Part shown: in pieces, positions 9,082-19,750 of the stretch
How positions within the stretch are numbered: the stretch's first letter is position 1
How the letters are laid out: each line of letters begins with the position of its first letter
Assembly (NCBI RefSeq): GCF_000003815.2
Contig: NC_049983.1
Location: 10,053,964 to 10,079,819 of the forward strand
Reading direction: 5' to 3'
Length of the DNA: 25,856 bases
Source: Branchiostoma floridae
Taxonomy: Eukaryota > Chordata > Leptocardii > Amphioxiformes > Branchiostomatidae
The notes under the pieces: model-generated
Database searches by the model: none
Told to the model about the DNA's origin: nothing
Seen by the model: only the letters and a program-made list of their open reading frames with translations
Position numbers and translations under genes: made by a program

Positions 9082-10132
9082 CGACATTAAGTCATCACCC
9101 TACCCTGTGCCGTGGCAGGAGGATTCTCAAGAAAGGAGCTAGCGGTTGCGCCAAAACAGGGTACGTATACTCAAGAATATCTCGAGAAGAAAGTATCCGA
9201 AGATTTTGCGGTTTGCACCTTTCTATTCCTTACTGTGGGAGCTTTCCAATGATACCAAGTCTGCCACGCCGGAACTTCAAGCCTAAGCTACAATCGCGAC
9301 ATTAAGTCATCACCCTACCCGGTGCCGTGGCAGGCGGGGTCTCAAGAAAGGAGCTAGCGCTATAGCGGTTGCGCCTAAACAGGGTCCGTATACTCAAGAA
9401 TATCTCGAGAAGGAAGTATCCGAAGATTTTGCGGTTTGCACCTTTCTATTCCTTACTAAGGGAGCTTTCTAATGATACCAAGTCTGCCAGGCCGGAACTT
9501 CAAGCCTAAGCTACAATCGCGACATTAAGTCATCACCCTACCCGGTGCCGTGGCAGGCGGGGTCTCAAGAAAGGAGCTAGCGCTATAGCGGTTGCGCCTA
9601 AACAGGGTCCGTATACTCAAGAATATCTCGAGAAGGAAGTATCCGAAGATTTTGCGGTTTGCACCTTTCTATTCCTTACAGTGGGAGTTTTCCAATGATA
9701 CCAAGTCTGCCAGGCCGGAACTTCAAGCCTAAGCTACAATCGCGACATTAAGTCATCACCCTACCCGGTGCCGTGGCAGGCGGGGTCTCAAGAAAGGAGC
9801 TAGCGCTATAGCGGTTGCGCCTAAACAGGGTCCGTATACTCAAGAATATCTCGAGAAGGAAGTATCCGAAGATTTTGCGGTTTGCACCTTTCTATTCCTT
9901 ACAGTGGGAGTTTCCAATGATACCAAGTCTGCCAGGCCGGAACTTCAAGCCTAAGCTACAATCGCGACATTAAGTCATCACCCTACCCGGTGCCGTGGCA
10001 GGCGGGGTCTCAAAAAAAGGAGCTAGCGGTTGCGCCTAAACAGGGTCCGTATACTCAAGAATATCTCGAGAAGGAAGTATCCGAAGATTTTGCGGTTTGC
10101 ATCTTTCTATTCCTTACTAAGGGAGCTTTCCA

Positions 10133-10351
10133 ATGATACCAAGTCTGCCAGGCGGAAGTTCAAGCCTAAGCTACAATCGCGACATTAAGTCATCACCCTA
10201 CCCGGTGCCGTGGCAGGCGGGGTCTCAAGAAAGGAGCTAGAGCTATAGCGGTTGCGCCTAACGGGGCGGATACTCAAGAATATCTCGAGAAGGAAGTATC
10301 CGAAGATTTTGCGGTTTGCACCTTTCTATTCCTTACTGTGGGAGCTTTCCA
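10133..10351 (+). repeat. Probable fusion unit, 219 bp
   Basis: It starts with AGGCGGAAG (825-type, but GTCTGCC not GTCTGTC), then has CTACCCGG, CTCAAGAAAGG, AGAGCTATAGCGG and CTAACGGGGCGG, ending in ACTGTGGG. The mixture of markers resembles the other fusion units, but the exact parents are less clear. Confidence 0.6.
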
Positions 10352-10520
10352 ATGATACCAAGTCTGCCAGGCCGGAACTTCAAGCCTAAGCTAACAATCG
10401 CGACATTAAGTCATCACCCTAGCCGGTACCGTGGCAGGCGGGGTCTCAAGAAAGGAGCTAGCGGTTACGCCTAAACAGGGTCCGTATACTCAAGAATATC
10501 TCGAGAAGGAAGTGTCCGAA

Positions 10521-10790
10521 TGTTGTACGGTTTGCACCTTTCTATTCCTCACTAATGGAGCTTTGTAATGATGCCAAGTTTGCCAGACCGGAAGTTCGAG
10601 CCTTAGGTACTATCGCGACATTAAGTCATCACGCTATCCGGTGCCCTGGCAGGCGGGGTCTCAGGAAAGGAGCTATCGATATAGCGGTTGCGCCTAAACA
10701 GGGTCCGTATACTCAAGAATATCTCGAGAAGGAAGTATCCGAAGATTTTGCGGTTTGCACCTTTCTATTCCTTACTAAGGGAGCTTTCTA
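10521..10790 (+). repeat. Most substitution-diverged unit (start 10568)
   Basis: About a dozen substitutions but no indel lie between 10521 and 10682: TGTTGTACGG, CTCACTAATGG, TTTGTAATGATGCC, AAGTTTGCC, GTTCGAGCC, TTAGGTACTATC, CACGCTATCC, GCCCTGG, CTCAGGAAAGG and GCTATCGATATAGC. The second half is normal. The pattern fits an older or conversion-escaped unit, in contrast to the indel-rich stretch at 8987. Confidence 0.8.
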
Positions 10791-11013
10791 ATGATACCAA
10801 GTCTGCCAGGCCGGAACTTCAAGCCTAAGCTACAATCGCGACATTAAGTCATCACCCTACCCGGTGCCGTGGCAGGCGGGGTCTCAAGAAAGGAGCTAGC
10901 GCTATAGCGGTTGCGCCTAAACAGGGTCCGTATACTCAAGAATATCTCGAGAAGGAAGTATCCGAAGATTTTGCGGTTTGCACCTTTCTATTCCTTACAG
11001 TGGGAGTTTTCCA

Positions 11014-11886
11014 ATGATACCAAGTCTGCCACGCCGGAACTTCAAGCCTAAGCTACAATCGCGACATTAAGTCATCACCCTACCCGGTGCCGTGGCAGGC
11101 GGGGTCTCAAAAAAAGGAGCTAGCGGTTGCGCCTAAACAGGGTCCGTATACTCAAGAATATCTCGAGAAGGAAGTATCCGAAGATTTTGCGGTTTGCATC
11201 TTTCTATTCCTTACTAAGGGAGCTTTCCAATGATACCAAGTCTGCCAGGCGGAAGTTCAAGCCTAAGCTACAATCGCGACATTAAGTCATCACCCTATCC
11301 GGTGCCGTGGCAGGCGGGGTCTCATGAAAGGAGCTTGCGGTTGCGCCTAAACAGGGTCCGTATACTCAAGAATATCTCGAGAAGGAAGTATCCGAAGATT
11401 TTGCGGTTTGCACCTTTCTATTCCTTACTGTAGGAGCTTTCCAATGATACCAAGTCTACCGGGCCGGAACTTCAAGCCTAAGCTACAATCGCGACATTAA
11501 GTCATCACCCTACCCGGTGCCGTGGCAGGCGGGGTCTCAAGAAAGGAGCTAGCGCTATAGCGGTTGCGCCTAAGGGGGCGGATACACAAGAATATCTCGA
11601 GAAGGAAGTATCCGAAGATTTTGCGGTTTGCACCTTTCTATTCCTTACTAGGGGACCTTTCCAATGATACCAAGTCTGCCAGGCCGGAACTTCAAGCCTA
11701 AGCTACAATCGCGACATTAAGTCATCACCCTACCCGGTGCCGTGGCAGGCGGGGTCTCAAGAAAGGAGCTAGCGCTATAGCGGTTGCGCCTAAACAGGGT
11801 CCGTATACTCAAGAATATCTCGAGAAGGAAGTATCCGAAGATTTTGCGGTTTGCACCTTTCTATTCCGTACTAAGGGAGCTTTCCA
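11014..11886 (+). repeat. Higher-order block D, copy 1 (873 bp)
   Basis: Four units of 216, 214, 220 and 223 bp: A-run with GCATCTTTC; AGGCGGAAG with CTCATGAAAGG; GTCTACCGGG with GGGGGCGGATAC; and TTCCGTACTAAGG tail. The match extends into the next unit's CACGTGTGCCTGGCC. Its order parallels block A, but an A-run unit stands in place of the G-rich unit. Confidence 0.88.
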
Positions 11887-12214
11887 ATGATACCACGTGT
11901 GCCTGGCCGGAACTTCAAGCCTAAGCTACAATCGCGACATTAAGTCATCACCCTACCCGCTGCCGTGGCAGGCGGGGTCTCAAGAAAGGAGCTAGCGGTT
12001 GCGCCTAAACAGGGTCCGTATACTCAAGAATATCTCGAGAAGGAAGTGTCCGAATGTTTTGCGGTTTGCACCTTTCTTTTCTTTACTATGGGAGCTTTCT
12101 AATGATACCAAGTCTGCCTCGCCGGAACTTCAAGCCTAAGCTACAATCGCGACATTAAGTCATCACCCTACCCTGTGCCGTGGCAGGAGGATTCTCAAGA
12201 AAGGAGCTAGCGGT

Positions 12215-14293
12215 TGCGCCAAAACAGGGTACGTATACTCAAGAATATCTCGAGAAGGAAGTATCCGAAGATTTTGCGGTTTGCACCTTTCTATTCCTAA
12301 CTAAAGGAGCTTTCTAATGATACCAAGTCTGCCATGCCGGAACTTCAAGCCTAAGCTACAATCGCGACATTAAGTCATCACCCTACCCGGTGCCGTGGCA
12401 GGCGGGGTCTCAAGAAAGGAGCTAGCAATATAGCGGTTGCGCCAAAACAGGGTCCGTATACTCAAGAATATCTCGAGAAGGAAGTATCCGAAGATTTTGC
12501 GGTTTGCACCTTTCTATTCCTTACTAAGGGAGCTTTCTAATGATACCAAGTCTGCCAGGCCGGAACTTCAAGCCTAAGCTACAATCGCGACATTAAGTCA
12601 TCACCCTACCCGGTGCCGTGGCAGGCGGGGTCTCAAGAAAGGAGCTAGCAATATAGCGGTTGCGCCTAAACAGGGTCCGTATACTCAAGAATATCTCGAG
12701 AAGGAAGTATCCGAAAATTTTGCGGTTTGCACCTTTCTATTCCTTACTAGGGGAGCTTTCTACTGATACCAAGTCTGCCAGGCCGGAACTTCAAGCCTAA
12801 GCTACAATCGCGACATTAAGTCATCACCCTACCCGGTGCCGTGGCAGGCGGGGTCTCAAGAAAGGAGCTAGCGCTATAGCGGTTGCGCCTAAACAGGGTC
12901 CGTATACTCAAGAATATCTCGAGAAGGAAGTATCCGAAGATTTTGAGGTTTGCACCTTTCTATTCCTTACTAAGGGGGCTTTCTAATGATACCAAGTCTG
13001 CCAGGCCGGAACTTCAAGCCTAAGCTACAATCGCGACATTAAGTCATCACCCTACCCGGTGCCGTGGCAGGCGGGGTCTCAAAAATAGGAGCTAGCGGTT
13101 GCGCCTAAACAGGGTCCGTATACTCAAGAATATCTCGAGAAGGAAGTATCCGAAGATTTTGCGGTTTCCATCTTTCTATTCCTTACTAAGGGAGCTTTCC
13201 AATGATACCAAGTCTGTCAGGCGGAAGTTCAAGCCTAAGCTACAATCGCGACATTAAGTCATCACCCTATCCGGTGCCGTGGCAGGCGGGGTCTCGTGAA
13301 AGGAGCTAGCGGTTGCGCCTAAACAGGGTACGTATACTCAAGAATATCTCGAGAAGGAAGTATCCGAAGATTTTGCGGTTTGCACCTTTCTATTCCGTAC
13401 TAAGGGAGCTTTCCAATGATACCACGTGTGCCAGGCCGGAACTTCAAGCCTAAGCTACAATCGCGACATTAAGTCATCACCCTACCCGGTGCCGTGGCAG
13501 GCGGGGTCTCAAGAAAGGAGCTAGCGGTTGCGCCTAAACAGGGTCCGTATACTCAAGAATATCTCGAGAAGGAAGTATCCGAAGATTTTGCGGTTTGCAC
13601 CTTTCTATTCCTTACTGTGGGAGCTTTCCAATGATACCAAGTCTGCCACGCCGGAACTTCAAGCCTAAGCTACAATCGCGACATTAAGTCATCATCCCCT
13701 AGCCGGTGCCGTGGCAGGCGGGGTCTCAAGAAAGGAGCTAGCGGTTGCGCCTAAACAGGGTTCGTATACTCAAGAATATATCGAGAAGGAAGTATCCGAA
13801 GATTTTGCGGTTTGCACCTTTCTATTCCTAACTAAAGGAGCTTTCTAATGATACCAAGTCTGCCAGGCTGGAACTTCCAGCCTAAGCTACAATCGCGACT
13901 TTAAGTCATCACCCTAGCCGGTGCCGTGGCAGGCGGGGTCTCAAGAAAGGAGCTAGCGCTATAGCGGTTGCGCCTAAACAGGGTCCGTATACTCAAGAAT
14001 ATCTCGAGAAGGAAGTATCCGAAGATTTTGCGGTTTGCACCTTTCTATTCCTTACTAAGGGGGCTTTCTAATGATACCAAGTCTGCCAGGCCGGAACTTC
14101 AAGCCTAAGCTACAATCGCGACATTAAGTCATCACCCTACCCGGTGCCGTGGCAGGCGGGGTCTCAAGAAAGGAGCTAGCGCTATAGCGGTTGCGCCTAA
14201 ACAGGGTCCGTATACTCAAGAATATCTCGAGAAGGAAGTATCCGAAGATTTTGCGGTTTGCACCTATCTATTCCTTACTAAGGGAGTTTTCCA
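12215..14293 (+). repeat. Higher-order block E, copy 1 (about ten units)
   Basis: The ordered markers are: CCAAAACAGGGTACG with AACTAAAGG; CAATATAGCGG; GAAAATTTTG; TTTTGAGGTT with AAGGGGGC; CTCAAAAATAGG with TTTCCATC; GTCTGTCAGGCGG with CTCGTGAAAGG; CACGTGTGCC; CATCATCCCCTAGCC with AATATATCGAG; GGCTGGAACTTCC; CACCTATC. All recur in this order from 21648. Confidence 0.9.
13865..13883. other. Perfect 19-bp dyad, copy 1
   Basis: AGGCTGGAA and TTCCAGCCT flank one C. The standard unit (AGGCCGGAA, C, TTCAAGCCT) has two mismatched pairs; one substitution in each arm makes the dyad perfect. It is linked to CGACTTTAAG. Confidence 0.9.
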
Positions 14294-15166
14294 ATGATAC
14301 CAAGTCTGCCAGGCCGGAACTTCAAGCCTAAGCTACAATCGCGACATTAAGTCATCACCCTACCCGGTGCCGTGGCAGGCGGGTTCTCAAAAAAAGGAGC
14401 TAGCGGTTGCGCCTAAACAGGGTCCGTATACTCAAGAATATCTCGAGAAGGAAGTATCCGAAGATTTTGCGGTTTGCATCTTTCTATTCCTTACTAAGGG
14501 AGCTTTCCAATGATACCAAGTCTGTCAGGCGGAAGTTCAAGCCTAAGCTACAATCGCGACATTAAGTCATCACCCTATCCGGTGCCGTGGCAGGCGGGGT
14601 CTCATGAAAGGAGCTAGCGGTTGCGCCTAAACAGGGTACGTATACTCAAGAATATCTCGAGAAGGAAGTATCCGAAGATTTTGCGGTTTGCACCTTTCTA
14701 TTCCTTACTGTAGGAGCTTTCCAATGATACCAAGTCTACCGGGCCGGAACTTCAAGCCTAAGCTACAATCGCGACATTAAGTCATCACCCTACCCGGTGC
14801 CGTGGCAGGCGGGGTCTCAAGAAAGGAGCTAGCGCTATAGCGGTTGCGCCTAAGGGGGCGGATACACAAGAATATCTCGAGAAGGAAGTATCCGAAGATT
14901 TTGCGGTTTGCACCTTTCTATTCCTTACTAGGGGACCTTTCCAATGATACCAAGTCTGCCAGGCCGGAACTTCAAGCCTAAGCTACAATCGCGACATTAA
15001 GTCATCACCCTACCCGGTGCCGTGGCAGGCGGGGTCTCAAGAAAGGAGCTAGCGCTATAGCGGTTGCGCCTAAACAGGGTCCGTATACTCAAGAATATCT
15101 CGAGAAGGAAGTATCCGAAGATTTTGCGGTTTGCACCTTTCTATTCCGTACTAAGGGAGCTTTCCA
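14294..15166 (+). repeat. Higher-order block D, copy 2 (873 bp)
   Basis: The same four unit lengths and markers as 11014-11886 at an offset of 3280 bp, including GATACACAAG in the third unit and the CACGTGTGCCTGGCC border that follows. Small differences include GCGGGTTCTC in the first unit and AATTATACC at the right border. Confidence 0.88.
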
Positions 15167-15598
15167 ATTATACCACGTGTGCCTGGCCGGAACTTCAAGC
15201 CTAAGCTACAATCGCGACATTAAGTCATCACCCTACCCGGTGCCGTGGCAGGCGGGGTCTCAAAAAAAAGGAGCTAGCGGTTGCGCCTAAACAGGGTACG
15301 TATACTCAAGAATATCTCGAGAAGGAAGTATCCGAAGATTTTGCGGTTTGCACCTTTCTATTCCTTACAGTGGGAGTTTTTCAATGATGCCAAGTCTGCC
15401 AGGCCGGAACTTCAAGCCTAAGCTACAATCGCGACATTAAGTCATCACCCTACCCGGTGCCGTGGCAGGCGGGGTCTCAAGAAAGGAGCTAGCGGTTGCG
15501 CCTAAACAGGGTTCGTATACTCAAGAATATCTCGAGAAGGAAGTATCCGAAGATTTTGCGCTTTGCACCTTTCTATTCCTTACTAGGGGAGTTTTCCA

Positions 15599-16474
15599 AT
15601 GATACCAAGTCTGCCAGACCGGAACTTCAAGCCTAAGCTACAATCGCGACATTAAGTCATCACCCTAGCCGGTGCCGTGGCAGGCGGGGTCTCAAGAAAG
15701 GAGCTAGCGGTTACGCCTAAACAGGGTCCGTATACTCAAGAATATCTCGAGAAGGAAGTGTCCGAATGTTTTGCGGTTTGCACCTTTCTTTTCTTTACTA
15801 GGGGAGCTTTCCAATGATACCAAGTCTGCCACGCCGGAACTTCAAGCCTAAGCTACAATCGCGACATTAAGTCATCACCCTACCCGGTGCCGTGGCAGGC
15901 GGGGTCTCAAGAAAGGAGCTAGCGGTTGCGCCTAAACAGGGTTCGTATACTCAAGAATATCTCGAGAAGAAAGTATCCGAAGATTTTGCGGTTTGCACCT
16001 TTCTATTCCTAACTAAAGGAGCTTTCTAATGATACCAAGTCTGCCAGGCTGGAACTTCCAGCCTAAGCTACAATCGCGACTTTAAGTCATCACCCTACCC
16101 GGTGCCGTGGCAGGCGGGGTCTCAAGAAAGGAGCTAGCGCTATAGCGGTTGCGCCTAAACAGGGTCCGTATACTCAAGAATATCTCGAGAAGGAAGTATC
16201 CGAAGATTTTGCGGTTTGCACCTTTCTATTCCTTACTAAGGGGGCTTTCTAATGATACCAAGTCTGCCAGGCCGGAACTTCAAGCCTAAGCTACAATCGC
16301 GACATTAAGTCATCACCCTACCCGGTGCCGTGGCAGGCGGGGTCTCAAGAAAGGAGCTAGCGCTATAGCGGTTGCGCCTAAACAGGGTCCGTATACTCAA
16401 GAATATCTCGAGAAGGAAGTATCCGAAGATTTTGCGGTTTGCACCTATCTATTCCTTACTAAGGGAGTTTTCCA
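15599..16474 (+). repeat. 876-bp four-unit higher-order repeat, copy 1
   Basis: Units of 215, 215, 223 and 223 bp: GCCAGACC/TAGCCGG/GGTTACGCC; GCCACGCC/GGTTCGTAT/AACTAAAGG; GGCTGGAACTTCC with CGACTTTAAG; and CACCTATC with GAGTTTTCC tail. The next 876 bp repeat it directly. I see one clear difference (GAGAAGAAAG here, GAGAAGGAAG in copy 2). Confidence 0.93.
16046..16064. other. Perfect 19-bp dyad, copy 2
   Basis: Same perfect inverted repeat as at 13865, in the first 876-bp repeat. Confidence 0.9.
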
Positions 16475-17350
16475 ATGATACCAAGTCTGCCAGACCGGAA
16501 CTTCAAGCCTAAGCTACAATCGCGACATTAAGTCATCACCCTAGCCGGTGCCGTGGCAGGCGGGGTCTCAAGAAAGGAGCTAGCGGTTACGCCTAAACAG
16601 GGTCCGTATACTCAAGAATATCTCGAGAAGGAAGTGTCCGAATGTTTTGCGGTTTGCACCTTTCTTTTCTTTACTAGGGGAGCTTTCCAATGATACCAAG
16701 TCTGCCACGCCGGAACTTCAAGCCTAAGCTACAATCGCGACATTAAGTCATCACCCTACCCGGTGCCGTGGCAGGCGGGGTCTCAAGAAAGGAGCTAGCG
16801 GTTGCGCCTAAACAGGGTTCGTATACTCAAGAATATCTCGAGAAGGAAGTATCCGAAGATTTTGCGGTTTGCACCTTTCTATTCCTAACTAAAGGAGCTT
16901 TCTAATGATACCAAGTCTGCCAGGCTGGAACTTCCAGCCTAAGCTACAATCGCGACTTTAAGTCATCACCCTACCCGGTGCCGTGGCAGGCGGGGTCTCA
17001 AGAAAGGAGCTAGCGCTATAGCGGTTGCGCCTAAACAGGGTCCGTATACTCAAGAATATCTCGAGAAGGAAGTATCCGAAGATTTTGCGGTTTGCACCTT
17101 TCTATTCCTTACTAAGGGGGCTTTCTAATGATACCAAGTCTGCCAGGCCGGAACTTCAAGCCTAAGCTACAATCGCGACATTAAGTCATCACCCTACCCG
17201 GTGCCGTGGCAGGCGGGGTCTCAAGAAAGGAGCTAGCGCTATAGCGGTTGCGCCTAAACAGGGTCCGTATACTCAAGAATATCTCGAGAAGGAAGTATCC
17301 GAAGATTTTGCGGTTTGCACCTATCTATTCCTTACTAAGGGAGTTTTCCA
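16475..17350 (+). repeat. 876-bp four-unit higher-order repeat, copy 2
   Basis: Immediate tandem copy of 15599-16474 with the same four unit lengths and markers. A related three-unit run without the first unit occurs at 13631-14293 and 23493-24155. Confidence 0.93.
16922..16940. other. Perfect 19-bp dyad, copy 3
   Basis: Same perfect inverted repeat, in the second 876-bp repeat. Confidence 0.9.
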
Positions 17351-17781
17351 ATGATACCAAGTCTGCCAGGCCGGAATATCAAGCCTAAGCTACAATCGCG
17401 ACATTAAGTCATCACCCTACCCGGTGCCGTGGCAGGCGGGGTCTCAAAAAAAGGAGCTAGCGGTTGCGCCTAAACAGGGTCCGTATACTCAAGAATATCT
17501 CGAGAAGGAAGTATCCGAAGATTTTGTGGTTTGCACCTTTCTATTCCTTACTGTGGGAGCTTTCCAATGATACCAAGTCTGCCAGGCCGGAACTTCAAGC
17601 CTAAGCTACAATCGCGACATTAAGTCATCACCCTAGCCGGTGCCGTGGCAGGCGGGGTCTCAAGAAAGGAGCAAGCGGTTGCGCCTAAATAGGGTCCGTA
17701 TACTCAAGAATATCTCGAGAAGGAAGTGTCCGAATGTTTTGCGGTTTGCACCTTTCTTTTCTTTACTAGGGGAGCTTTCCA

Positions 17782-18654
17782 ATGATACCAAGTCTGCCAC
17801 GCCGGAACATCAAGCCTAAGCTACAATCGCGACATTAAGTCATCACCCTAGCCGGTGCCGTGGCAGGCGGGGTCTCAAAAAAAGGAGCTAGCGGTTGCGC
17901 CTAAACAGGGTCCGTATACTCAAGAATATCTCGAGAAGGAAGTATCCGAAGATTTTGTGGTTTGCACCTTTCTATTCCTTACTGTGGGAGCTTTCCAATG
18001 GTACCAAGTCTGCCAGGCCGGAACTTCAAGCCTAAGCTACAATCGCGACATTAAGTCATCACCCTACCCGGCATGTGGCAGGCGGGGTCTCAAGAAAGGA
18101 GCTAGCGCTATAGCGGTTGCGCCTAAGGGGGCGGATACTCAAGAATATCTCGAGAAGGAAGTATCCGAAGATTTTGCGGTTTGCACCTTTCTATTCCTTA
18201 CTAAGGGAGCTTTCTAATGATACCAAGTCTGCCAGACCGGAACTTCAAGCCTAAGCTACAATCGCGACATTAAGTCATCACCCTAGCCGGTGCCGTGGCA
18301 GGCGGGGTCTCAAGAAAGGAGCTAGCGGTTACGCCTAAACAGGGTCCGTATACTCAAGAATATCTCGAGAAGGAAGTGTCCGAATGTTTTGCGGTTTGCA
18401 CCTTTCTATTCCTAACTAATGGAGCTTTCTAATGATACCAAGTCTGCCAGACCGGAACTTCAAGCCTAAGCTACAATCGCGACATTAAGTCATCACCCTA
18501 CCCGGTGCCGTGGCAGGCGGGGTCTCAAGAAAGGAGCTAGCGCTATAGCGGTTGCGCCTAAACAGGGTCCGTATACTCAAGAATATCTCGAGAAGGAAGT
18601 ATCCGAAGATTTTGCGGTTTGCACCTTTCTATTCCTTACTAAGGGAGCTTTCTA
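17782..18654 (+). repeat. Higher-order block B, copy 2 (four units)
   Basis: The markers are those at 3432, plus AATGGTACC at 17998, AACTAATGGAGC tail at about 18414 and GCCAGACC with the 8-bp insertion at 18432. The unit before it (17567) has GAGCAAGCGG and AAATAGG. Confidence 0.9.
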
Positions 18655-18877
18655 ATGATACCAAGTCTGCCAGGCCGGAACTTCAAGCCTAAGCTACAAT
18701 CGCGACATTAAGTCATCACCCTACCCGGTGCCGTGGCAGGCGGGGTCTCAAGAAAGGAGCTAGCGCTATAGCGGTTGCGCCTAAACAGGGTCCGTATACT
18801 CAAGAATATCTCGAGAAGGAAGTATCCGAAGATTTTGCGGTTTGCACCTTTCTATTCCTTACAGTGGGAGTTTTCCA

Positions 18878-19535
18878 ATGATACCAAGTCTGCCAGGCCG
18901 GAACTTCAAGCCTAAGCTACAATCGCGACATTAAGTCATCACCCTACCCGGTGCCGTGGCAGGCGGGGTCTCAAAAAAAGGAGCTAGCGGTTGCGCCTAA
19001 ACAGGGTCCGTATACTCAAGAATATCTCGAGAAGGAAGTATCCGAAGATTTTGCGGTTGGCATCTTTCTATTCCTTACTAAGGGAGCTTTCCAATGATAC
19101 CAAGTCTGTCAGGCGGAAGTTCAAGCCTAAGCTACAATCGCGACATTAAGTCATCACCCTATCCGGTGCCGTGGCAGGCGGGGTCTCATGAAAGGAGCTA
19201 GCGCTATAGCGGTTGCGCCTAAGGGGGCGGATACTCAAGAATATCTCGAGAAGGAAGTATCCGAAGATTTTGCGGTTTGCACCTTTCTATTCCTTACTAG
19301 GGGACCTTTCCAATGATACCAAGTCTGCCAGGCCGGAACTTCAAGCCTAAGCTACAATCGCGACATTAAGTCATCACCCTACCCGGTGCCGTGGCAGGCG
19401 GGGTCTCAAGAAAGGAGCTAGCGCTATAGCGGTTGCGCCTAAACAGGGTCCGTATACTCAAGAATATCTCGAGAAGGAAGTATCCGAAGATTTTGCGGTT
19501 TGCACCTTTCTATTCCGTACTAAGGGAGCTTTCCA
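18878..19535 (+). repeat. Higher-order block D, copy 3 (one unit shorter, 658 bp)
   Basis: Units of 216, 219 and 223 bp carry the block D markers. The middle unit at 19094 fuses the second and third units of the other copies, making the block exactly 215 bp shorter. CACGTGTGCCTGGCC follows, as in the other copies. Confidence 0.88.
19094..19312 (+). repeat. Fusion unit from unequal crossover (second, different breakpoint)
   Basis: The 825-type markers continue through CTATCCGG and CTCATGAAAGG, then switch to the 8-bp insertion, GGGGGCGGATAC and GGGGACCTTTCC of the 1039-type. The breakpoint lies near 19190-19205, further right than in the 5137 fusion, so the two losses are independent events. 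Confidence 0.85.
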
Positions 19536-19750
19536 ATGATACCACGTGTGCCTGGCCGGAACTTCAAGCCTAAGCTACAATCGCGACATTAAGTCATCAC
19601 CCTACCCGGTGCCGTGGCAGGCGGGGTCTCAAGAAAGGAGCTAGCGGTTGCGCCTAAACAGGGTCCGTATACTCAAGAATATCTCGAGAAGGAAGTATCC
19701 GAAGATTTTGTGGTTTGCACCTTTCTATTCCTTACTGTGGGAGCTTTCCA

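Noticed and set aside
11230-11433. 67-codon frame with a real ATG
   Set aside because: It starts at the unit's own ATGATACC and extends only because this unit has a single-base deletion (AGGCGG) and GCTTGC in place of the usual GCTAGC stop. Ordinary units stop after 18 codons. No support for a gene.
17855-18217. 120-codon frame in three copies as a conserved gene
   Set aside because: GTG start, low-information repeat translation, and identity fully explained by DNA-level duplication; kept only as a low-interest finding.
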